Assembly: GCA_030154445.1 (NCBI GenBank)
Contig: JAGUQW010000007.1
Span: forward strand, 62,001-126,000
Direction: 5' to 3'
Length of the DNA: 64,000 nucleotides
DNA from: Spirochaetota bacterium
GTDB lineage: Bacteria; Spirochaetota; Brevinematia; Brevinematales; Brevinemataceae
Shown one piece after another: positions 35,379 to 43,109 of the stretch; the stretch's first letter is position 1; every line of letters begins with the position of its first letter. The notes beneath the pieces were generated by a model. The model had not been told where the DNA came from, made no database searches, and saw only the letters and a list, made by a program, of their open reading frames with translations. A program made the position numbers and the translations under genes.

Positions 35379-35773
35379 TTACCAATCCTTTTCTAAAACA
35401 AAAAATTTATTAACACAATATATAGCATATTATACTAACAAATCAATTTTTATCGCAAATTTTTAACTTATTTGTTTTTTATATTATCGTATATATGTCA
35501 TATATATAGACGATAAAATCATTAAATATCTTAAAAGTCTCTTTACAAATTTATTCAAATGTGATATACTATTTTATAATATATAAGTGTATACCACTTA
35601 TTTCGTTGAAAAATAAATAGTATTTAAGCTATTTATCATGAAATATATTAGATAAATCTAAATTAACCAAATACCTCCTATTGTTAATTTATTAGTGGCA
35701 TATCTAAAATTTCTTAACACATCATTCAGCTAAAATAAGTGTGACCATTATAAATAATTTAAGGAGTATTCAT
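35379..35773. other. Intergenic region with long structured leader
   Basis: The first 160 nt hold no gene. From about 35577 the region is the predicted leader of the DEAD-box helicase gene, about 195 nt long, with two clear hairpins: ATAAGTG/CACTTAT (35583-35601) and ATAAATAG/CTATTTAT (35613-35636). No start codon with a ribosome site is seen before 35774. Confidence 0.6.
35542..35570 (+). promoter_or_regulatory. DEAD-box helicase promoter
   Basis: TTTACA (35542-35547), a 17-nt spacer and TATACT (35565-35570). It lies some 200 nt before the start codon, giving the long leader described for 35379-35773. Confidence 0.65.
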
Positions 35774-37405
35774 TTGAGTACAACATTCGATTTAGATAAA
35801 AAATTTACAGATCTAAACCTCCCTGCAGATATTCTGCAATCATTAAACGATCTAGGCTATGAACATCCAACAATGATTCAATCAGAAAGTCTTCCTATTA
35901 TCGTTGCTGGTAACGATGTCGTTGGTCAAGCTCACACAGGTTCAGGCAAAACAATTGCTTTTGGAATACCTGCTCTTATGACTATTGATGTCAACAATGA
36001 TGATACGCAAGTTCTTATTATGTGTCCAACAAGAGAATTAGCAAACCAAGTCGCCGATGAAATTGGTAAAATTGGTAAACATACTAATAGATTAAAAATC
36101 GTTCCTGTTTATGGTGGAACATCTATAGACAGACAAATCAAATCTCTAAAAAGAGGTGCTCATATCGTTGTGGGAACACCTGGTCGTATTTTAGATCATA
36201 TTAATAGACGAACTATTTCTTTAAGTGCTATTAAAATGGTAATATTGGATGAAGCTGATAGAATGTTAGATATGGGATTTGTAGATGATATGAAAACTAT
36301 TTTATCTACCTCTCCAACAGATAGACAAACTGTCATGTTCTCTGCAACAATGCCTAAACCAATTTTAGAAATTGCTAAAAGATTTCAAAAAAATCCTATA
36401 AATATTAAAACAAGTAATGCGGAAATGTCCGCTCCAAAAGTAGAACAATTTTCACTTGATATTAATGAAAGTCAGAAATTAGAAGCAACATTACGAATTT
36501 TCACTATTGAAAATCCTCGTCTTGGTATTATTTTTTGTAACACCAAAAGAAAAACAGATGAAGTCGTTTCTGCTTTACAATCTCATGGTATTTTTGCTGA
36601 TGGTCTTCATGGAGATATGAAACAAGCTCAAAGAGATTCTGTATTACACAAATTCCGTCAAGGAACTATTACTGTTCTTGTTGCAACAGATGTTGCAGCT
36701 AGAGGGTTAGATGTAGATGATATTGATTTAGTTATCAACTATGATTTTCCACAAGATCCTGAGCAATATGTTCACCGCATTGGACGTACTGGCCGTGCTG
36801 GAAGAGAAGGTAAAAGTTATGCTTTTATAGGTCGTAGAGATCGTTTTCAATTAAAAATTGTACAACGATTAACTAAAGTAGAACCAACTATGATGCGTAT
36901 GCCATCTCCAAAAGATGTTGAAGAAATTCAAAATAAACGAATGATAGAACAATTAGTAAAATTAGCTGAAAGTGATGATATTAATACCTATATTGAAAAA
37001 ATTAATAATTGGAGTACTATCGCTAATTTAGATGCAACAACTCTTGCAGCTATTCTTCTTAAAATGAAAACAGTTGCCAAAAGTGGTTCAGCTGATTCCA
37101 AAAAGAAATCTTCTTCATCTTCTTCTTCTTCTAATGCATCTTTTGATAATACAGGAGCAGAACACGGTATGGTTCGTTTCTTTATGAATGTAGGGCGTGA
37201 TAACAGAACAACTCCTCGTGAAATTGTTCAAGCACTCGTTCGTGAATGTGGTCTTCAAGGATCAGATATTGGTAAAATTAATATTTTTGATAAATTTACA
37301 TTCTTCGAAGTATCTGATGCTAAATCAGAAGAAGTTTATAGAACTATTCAAAAAACTAGAGTTAGTGGTATCTCTGTAAATGTAGAACCTGCAAATAAAA
37401 AATAA
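35774..37405 (+). CDS. DEAD-box RNA helicase, CsdA/DeaD-like
   Basis: 543 residues from a TTG at 35774 with AAGGAG 7 nt upstream. Helicase motifs in order: Q motif (YEHPTMIQSESLP), Walker A AHTGSGKT at 53-60, PTRELANQ, DEAD at 158-161, SAT, and HRIGRTGRAGR. A serine-rich linker (KKKSSSSSSSSN) joins a C-terminal DbpA/CsdA-type RNA-binding domain (MVRFFMNVGRDNRTTPREIVQALVRECG to SVNVEP). Such proteins unwind rRNA or mRNA, often under cold stress. The 195-nt structured leader resembles cold-responsive mRNAs, an inference. It is monocistronic. Confidence 0.93.
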   Translation: MSTTFDLDKKFTDLNLPADILQSLNDLGYEHPTMIQSESLPIIVAGNDVVGQAHTGSGKTIAFGIPALMTIDVNNDDTQVLIMCPTRELANQVADEIGKIGKHTNRLKIVPVYGGTSIDRQIKSLKRGAHIVVGTPGRILDHINRRTISLSAIKMVILDEADRMLDMGFVDDMKTILSTSPTDRQTVMFSATMPKPILEIAKRFQKNPINIKTSNAEMSAPKVEQFSLDINESQKLEATLRIFTIENPRLGIIFCNTKRKTDEVVSALQSHGIFADGLHGDMKQAQRDSVLHKFRQGTITVLVATDVAARGLDVDDIDLVINYDFPQDPEQYVHRIGRTGRAGREGKSYAFIGRRDRFQLKIVQRLTKVEPTMMRMPSPKDVEEIQNKRMIEQLVKLAESDDINTYIEKINNWSTIANLDATTLAAILLKMKTVAKSGSADSKKKSSSSSSSSNASFDNTGAEHGMVRFFMNVGRDNRTTPREIVQALVRECGLQGSDIGKINIFDKFTFFEVSDAKSEEVYRTIQKTRVSGISVNVEPANKK

Positions 37406-37430
37406 TTTTATAAAAAATATTTAAACAAAA

Positions 37431-37461
37431 AAAGAGTTGAAAAATTTCAACTCTTTTTTTG
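37431..37461 (+). terminator. Intrinsic terminator
   Basis: A 12-bp stem AAAGAGTTGAAA with its complement and a minimal loop, then a run of T. Confidence 0.9.
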
Positions 37462-37562
37462 TGTTTTATATAGTATATGTAATTTTTTAATAAAAATATT
37501 ATTATTATAATTTTTATTCCGATACTTAATTAAATATTTATTATTATTAAGAGGCTTATTTT

Positions 37563-38168
37563 ATGGGCAAAATTTATAAAAATACAAATCCTACAAAAGT
37601 GTCAACTTCTCCTATATTTATAAAAAATACAATTTCTCCTTTTCAAGAAACAACTATTATAAATACATCTTTTGTTCTTCCTCAAGCCAAAATTATTCCT
37701 TTAGAAAATTTCAATCAATTTTTAGATATAGCTATAAAACTTATTCATAATAATGAATTTGATAAAGCTCTTTCTTTTTTAGTAAATCTTGAAATAACTG
37801 ATCCTAATAATATACAAGTACACGAGCTTTTAGCAGATGTATTCTTACAACTAAATCAATTAGCTTTAGCAAAAGAACAATGTCAAATTTGTGCAGAATT
37901 ACTTAGTAAAATAAATCCTAGCGATATATTTACTCTTAAAACATTTGAACAAATATTAGCAGATGCTGGTAATTTCAATGAATTAGAACAAGATTTTAAA
38001 AATTTTCAAACAGAAGAAATCACTAATGATAATTTTCATTATGGTACTAACATCGCTTTGAAATTAGCAACTCATCATATGTCACAACAAAGATATCAAG
38101 AAGCAGAAACCTTACTTATTAATTTTCGAGATAAATATACCAACTTTTTAGAAAACACAGAATCTTAA
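37563..38168 (+). CDS. TPR-containing protein, unknown
   Basis: 201 residues; AAGAGG precedes the ATG. No signal peptide. The N-terminal 50 residues are polar. Residues 60-185 contain about three tetratricopeptide helical pairs (FDKALSFLVNLEITDPNNIQVHELLADVFLQLNQLALAKEQC and ALKLATHHMSQQRYQEAETLL). The likely role is scaffolding in the cytosol. The TAA overlaps the last base of the convergent murB stop by four bases (TTAA), so both genes share one stop region with no room for a terminator. Confidence 0.75.
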   Translation: MGKIYKNTNPTKVSTSPIFIKNTISPFQETTIINTSFVLPQAKIIPLENFNQFLDIAIKLIHNNEFDKALSFLVNLEITDPNNIQVHELLADVFLQLNQLALAKEQCQICAELLSKINPSDIFTLKTFEQILADAGNFNELEQDFKNFQTEEITNDNFHYGTNIALKLATHHMSQQRYQEAETLLINFRDKYTNFLENTES

Positions 38169-39109
38169 GAAAATTTTCTAAATTCTCCATTTTTTTCTAA
38201 AAATTTCACTTCTGGTTCTAATACAATTTGAAAATTTTTCCATATTTCTTTTTGAATATATGTGATCAAATCTAAAATATCTTGAGCTTTAGCATTTTGA
38301 CCATCATTTATAATAAAACCTGCATGCTTTAAAGAAATAGAAACCCCACCTATTTTCATCCCCTGTAAACCTGCATCCATAATTAATTTGCCAGTAAAAT
38401 ATCCTTCAGGTCTTTTAAAAATACTTCCAGCACTAGGGAATTCTAGAGGTTGCTTGCTTTCTCTTTGCTCTCTATAATCATCCATTTTTTTCTTAATAAT
38501 ATCAGCATGTGATTTTTGTAATTGAAAAACAGAAGAGAGGACTACTGATTGATTTTTAGCAATAGAACTAGTTCTATAAGCAAATTGATGCTCTTCATTA
38601 GTAAGAATTGACATACCTTTTATTTTATGAAATATGGTAGAAGAATGTAAGACATCTTTCATTTCACCACCATAAGCTCCTGCATTCATAAAAACAGCAC
38701 CACCTACAGTTCCAGGAATACCAGACGCAAATTCTAATCCTGTTAAAGAATGCTTCAAGGCAAAAACACTCAAATCAAATAAGCTTACACCTGCTTCTAC
38801 TATGATTTTCATGTTATCTTTTTCATCTATATAAATACGATTAAGTTTTTGAGTGTTAATAAAAAGTAAATCCACCCCATCATCATTTGCAATAATATTA
38901 GAACCTTTACCTAATATAAAATAAGGAATATTTGTTTGTTCCAAATCTTTCAACAATTCAATCATTTCAGAGACTAAAGCAGGATACAGCATCAATTCTA
39001 CTTTTCCACCAACTTGCATTGTTGTGTAATCTGATAAGTATTGATTTTTTTTATATTCAATATGATCATATTTTTCTTGTAATAACATATTATTATTTGA
39101 ATAAAACAC
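38165..39109 (-). CDS. murB: UDP-N-acetylenolpyruvoylglucosamine reductase
   Basis: 314 residues from a GTG at 39109 with AGAGG 6 nt upstream. FAD-binding segments: TTMQVGGKVELML, LGKGSNIIANDDG, FASGIPGTVGGAVFMNAGAYGGEM, then AYRTSS, and SAGSIFKRPEGYFTGKLI with the catalytic Ser of the type IIb enzyme. The C-terminal HAGFIINDGQNAKAQDIL and EPEVKFL close the fold. It reduces enolpyruvyl-UDP-GlcNAc to UDP-MurNAc, so the organism makes peptidoglycan. It stands alone, convergent with the TPR gene. Confidence 0.96.
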   Translation of the reverse strand: MFYSNNNMLLQEKYDHIEYKKNQYLSDYTTMQVGGKVELMLYPALVSEMIELLKDLEQTNIPYFILGKGSNIIANDDGVDLLFINTQKLNRIYIDEKDNMKIIVEAGVSLFDLSVFALKHSLTGLEFASGIPGTVGGAVFMNAGAYGGEMKDVLHSSTIFHKIKGMSILTNEEHQFAYRTSSIAKNQSVVLSSVFQLQKSHADIIKKKMDDYREQRESKQPLEFPSAGSIFKRPEGYFTGKLIMDAGLQGMKIGGVSISLKHAGFIINDGQNAKAQDILDLITYIQKEIWKNFQIVLEPEVKFLEKNGEFRKFS

Positions 39110-39257
39110 TACTTACCTCTATAATTTAAAACAATTGTATAAATACTTTCTCTAATATATCCGAAGATATTATATATTATAATATACTTCTATTTATCGT
39201 GCAAATATATTATAATATACATTCTATCTTACTAAAAATTAAAAGGATCTTTTACAT

Positions 39258-40682
39258 ATGAAAAAAAATATTTTGTTATTATCTTTTTTAATTTTTTCTG
39301 GTTGTTATTTAAATAAATTTAGTGACTATATGGCACCAACACCACCAGTACTTACATTAGACTCAGCAATATGGACTTCTTTAGTATCTATTCCCATACA
39401 AATAAATAAAACGGTACCTTACACGATATTTGTTAATACGGATAACTTAATCTATACATATAAAAATCAACGAAATCAATTGAGTTTATTAATACATAAT
39501 TCTAAAAATAATATTACAAAACAACATAATATTACTTCTATACCGCTATCTATTTCTGATACAATACAAATTTCTTATACAGAAGCTAACAATACTGGGA
39601 CAAAAATAATTGGAGTAACTGAATTTGATCCAACAAGTACATTTTATCAATTCAAATCGTATATTTTAAACAATAATTGGAGTACATCTGATCTAAATAC
39701 ATATAGTACTGACAAACTTATTACTAGCAATCCTATTATTTTCAATTATGAAAATTCCAGTAGTGGAACTCTAATACTCCCCCATCCTATGTCTGCAACT
39801 CAAAAAAGACTTAGTAATTACAATATCAATCCAACTGGAGTTATTCCTCATAGAAATATTATTATAGATGAAAATAATACTTATAAAATTATAGATATCA
39901 ATAATAAAATTATAGCACTTTTTTTTAATAGCTCTTTATTTAAAACATTTAATTTTACAGATAATGTTAATTCTGATGGAACTATAATTTATTCAAGTAA
40001 TCCTAGAACAATAAAATATAGCTTATCTGAAGGATTCGATGTATGGGCAACACACAATCCTGATGGTCAAAATATGTCTATTGTAAAAATAACACTCAAT
40101 AATTCAGGTCAAATCATAAACGAAGTAACTGTTAAAGAAAAAATACAAGGATCAGAAGGTATAATTACAAAAGGTGAAAATGCTAATAGTTATTTTTTAG
40201 CTTTAAAAACTACACAAAATACATTACAAGTATTAAAAACAAGCGATAATTTTAAAACATTAGAAATTTTAGGAGTTACTAGTATCGGCTCATATAACCT
40301 AATTAATATTAATCTTACAAGTATAAATGGAATTCCTTTTCTTTCTTATGTTGATACACTTACTGATGAATTAACTATTCTTAAATATTCACAAAAAGAA
40401 AACAATTCAGATAATCACACTCTACCAGAAGCTAAAATCACTCTAACTTCTACCACTGTAACAGCAAATACTTTTTTTAATATATCTGGATCTACTTCAC
40501 TTGGTAATAATTTATCTTATTTTTGGAGTGTTAATCCTAAATTAGGATCAATTATCGAAAATTCTCTAAATATTAATACTCGAATATCACTTCCTTCTTC
40601 AGTAACGCCTATCGATATTATTTTAGAAATTAATGATGGTGAGAAAAGTTACAAAACTATTCAAAAAATAACAGTTTTATAG
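39258..40682 (+). CDS. Lipoprotein with C-terminal PKD-like domain
   Basis: 474 residues. Signal MKKNILLLSFLIFSGC with lipidated Cys16. The N-terminal 380 residues are beta-rich, with Asn/Thr/Ser-rich strands and no recognised family. The last 85 residues (EAKITLTSTTVTANTFFNISGST to YFWSVNPKLGSI and DIILEINDGEKSY) form a PKD-like domain. AAAGGA is 10 nt upstream. It is a likely surface or periplasmic binding protein, with no catalytic motif. The gene has no co-transcribed neighbour and ends at a bidirectional terminator shared with ligA. Confidence 0.78.
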   Translation: MKKNILLLSFLIFSGCYLNKFSDYMAPTPPVLTLDSAIWTSLVSIPIQINKTVPYTIFVNTDNLIYTYKNQRNQLSLLIHNSKNNITKQHNITSIPLSISDTIQISYTEANNTGTKIIGVTEFDPTSTFYQFKSYILNNNWSTSDLNTYSTDKLITSNPIIFNYENSSSGTLILPHPMSATQKRLSNYNINPTGVIPHRNIIIDENNTYKIIDINNKIIALFFNSSLFKTFNFTDNVNSDGTIIYSSNPRTIKYSLSEGFDVWATHNPDGQNMSIVKITLNNSGQIINEVTVKEKIQGSEGIITKGENANSYFLALKTTQNTLQVLKTSDNFKTLEILGVTSIGSYNLININLTSINGIPFLSYVDTLTDELTILKYSQKENNSDNHTLPEAKITLTSTTVTANTFFNISGSTSLGNNLSYFWSVNPKLGSIIENSLNINTRISLPSSVTPIDIILEINDGEKSYKTIQKITVL

Positions 40683-40719
40683 AATAAAAAACACTCTTAT
40701 AAAAAGAGTGTTTTTTATT
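40683..40719. terminator. Bidirectional terminator
   Basis: The stem AAAAAACACTCTT/AAGAGTGTTTTTT with a short A-rich loop lies between convergent genes. Confidence 0.9.
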
Positions 40720-40724
40720 CTATA

Positions 40725-43007
40725 TTATAAATTCTTAGAACTTTTATATAGCTCTAAAATATGTGGATCTAATTTATCAAAAAATTCTTTTTCTTGTAAA
40801 ATTATTATATTCAATTCTATTGCTTTTTTAACCTTTTCAGCTCCAGGATTTTCTCCTACAATAAGATAATCTAATTTTTTAGTTACTCCTGGTAGCATCT
40901 GAATGGACAAACTATCGAAGAATTCTAGTATTTCTTGTCTTGAATATAAAAATTGAGACTTACCTGTCATTAACACTTTTTTACCGCTAAATATATTATA
41001 ACCTAAAAACAATTTTAATTTATCTCCATATACTATTTTAAAATCTGTATCAAAAAGATATTTTAATTCTTGATGATAGCGTGTGTGTGATAAAAATTTA
41101 ATTAACTCTTCCGTTGCACTGACACCTAGTATTAATGATTGTACAGCAAGAAGCTCTTGTGATCTCAAAAAAGATAATTTTTCATCTAATAGTTTTTTAC
41201 TTACTTTCAAGTTTATATCTTGATTAATTTTTTCTATAGTTATTTTATCTTTTGTTTTTAATGTTTCTTCTATAGAATTTCTTATTTCTAATATTATTTG
41301 CAATTTTTTATTCTCATCACCTTCTTGAAGATAAGCGATAATCAAATTATCTAGATTTTTAAAATATTTTGCTAATTTATTAGCAGATATAGATCCTATT
41401 CCTTTGATACCAAAAGCTTGAATAAAGATTACTAAATCTACAGATTTTTTAGCATCAATATTTATCAATAATTGAGTAATACTCTTTTCTCCAAAACCTT
41501 CTAATTGAAATAACTCTTCTTTATGTTGTTCTAGTTTAAAAATATTTGCAAAAGAATCTATATAATCATTTTCAGAAGAACCTAAAAAACCTTTATCAAA
41601 TAATACTTCTACAATTTTATCACCAAATCCATCTATATTTAACCCAGATTTTGATACAAAATATTTCAAACGAGCTTTCAAAATACCCACACATGTAATG
41701 TTTGAACATCTTAACACTCTTGCTTGTTCATCACCAATGATTTTATCCCTAACTGTCTTTGCTTTACAAATAGGACATGATTCAGGTTCTACAATCATTT
41801 GAGCATTAGTAGGTCTCTGTTCCAATACAAATTTCACAACAAAAGGAATCACATCGCCAGCTCTTTTAATAATAACTGTATCATTTATACGAAAATCATT
41901 ATCTTTAATATAATCAAAATTATGTAATGAAGCTCTTGAAATAACAACACCCGCTAATTCAACTGGTTGTAAAATAGCTACTGGCGTTATTGCTCCTGTT
42001 CGTCCTACTTCATATTCTATACCTAACAAGATAGTTTGTATTTCTTCAGCTTCAAATTTCCAAGCTATAGCCCATTTTGGTGCTCTATCTGAATAACCCA
42101 ACACATCTTTGATTTCATCCATTATAACTTTTGCTACTAAGCCATCTATTTCAAAAGGTAATTGATCTCTTTTTTGTACAATTTCATTATAAAAAATCTC
42201 TGCTTCGTGAATATTTCCAGCATGAATTATTTTTCTTTCTGGAGAAATTGAGAATCCAAGCTCTGTTAAATAATCCATTCTATGTGTATGAAGATTCATT
42301 AATATTAATGAAGAGTTTGTATCTTTAGTTTTACAATCATAAGCATAAAATTGTAATTTTCTAGTAGCCGATTGTTTTGAATCTAAAAGTCGAACACTTC
42401 CTGCTGCTGCATTTCTAGGATTTGCAAATACTTTTTCACCTTTGATCATTTTATTTTTATTTAATTCTTTAAAATCATCTTTAAATATAATGATTTCACC
42501 ATAAATAACAAGATCATTTGGAGCTTGATCATCAAGACGCAAAGGAATATTTCGTATTGTTCTAATATTCTCAGTTACTAATTCTCCAATTTCTCCATCT
42601 CCTCGTGTTGATGCTTCTACAAGAACTCTATCTTTATAAACTAATTCTATTGCTAATCCATCAAATTTATACTCCAAGACAATACTTGGAGTTGCTAAAG
42701 ATACAACAGGAACTGTCATTATAGTATGAAAAAATGATAAAAATTCGTTTTTTGACATAACATTATTTAAACTATACATTTTATATTGATGTTTATAAGA
42801 TTTAAATTCTGCAAGAGCTGGAGCTCCCACTTTTAATACAGGAGAATCTAAAGAAAATTCTTCTGGATATTGCTGCTCTAAATCTAAAAGTTCTCTAAAT
42901 AATATATCATATTCAGCATCAGTTATTTCAGGATTATTATTTTGATAATAAGCCCTATTATGATACTCTATGATAACTCTCAGTTCTTTTAAGTGTTCAA
43001 CACTCAT
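40725..43007 (-). CDS. ligA: NAD-dependent DNA ligase LigA
   Basis: 760 residues, about 90 longer than usual. AAGGAG precedes the ATG. Ia domain with YHNRAYYQ, nucleotidyltransferase domain with catalytic Lys114 in EYKFDGLA and the STRGDGEIGE motif, OB fold, then a four-cysteine zinc motif (CPIC ... CSNITC), helix-hairpin-helix repeats (FGIKGIG), and a C-terminal BRCT domain (671-760; GKKVLMTGK, KLDYLIVG). Residues about 560-617, rich in Lys and Glu, appear to be an insertion between HhH and BRCT. It seals nicks in replication and repair using NAD. Confidence 0.96.
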   Translation of the reverse strand: MSVEHLKELRVIIEYHNRAYYQNNNPEITDAEYDILFRELLDLEQQYPEEFSLDSPVLKVGAPALAEFKSYKHQYKMYSLNNVMSKNEFLSFFHTIMTVPVVSLATPSIVLEYKFDGLAIELVYKDRVLVEASTRGDGEIGELVTENIRTIRNIPLRLDDQAPNDLVIYGEIIIFKDDFKELNKNKMIKGEKVFANPRNAAAGSVRLLDSKQSATRKLQFYAYDCKTKDTNSSLILMNLHTHRMDYLTELGFSISPERKIIHAGNIHEAEIFYNEIVQKRDQLPFEIDGLVAKVIMDEIKDVLGYSDRAPKWAIAWKFEAEEIQTILLGIEYEVGRTGAITPVAILQPVELAGVVISRASLHNFDYIKDNDFRINDTVIIKRAGDVIPFVVKFVLEQRPTNAQMIVEPESCPICKAKTVRDKIIGDEQARVLRCSNITCVGILKARLKYFVSKSGLNIDGFGDKIVEVLFDKGFLGSSENDYIDSFANIFKLEQHKEELFQLEGFGEKSITQLLINIDAKKSVDLVIFIQAFGIKGIGSISANKLAKYFKNLDNLIIAYLQEGDENKKLQIILEIRNSIEETLKTKDKITIEKINQDINLKVSKKLLDEKLSFLRSQELLAVQSLILGVSATEELIKFLSHTRYHQELKYLFDTDFKIVYGDKLKLFLGYNIFSGKKVLMTGKSQFLYSRQEILEFFDSLSIQMLPGVTKKLDYLIVGENPGAEKVKKAIELNIIILQEKEFFDKLDPHILELYKSSKNL

Positions 43008-43109
43008 CTTGTTCTCCTTGCCATTAAATTCATACTTATAATTCTTAATTTTCGGTATTATATAGTAAAATCTTGAAAAAAGTAATAAAATCAGTTAGAA
43101 TAAATAACT

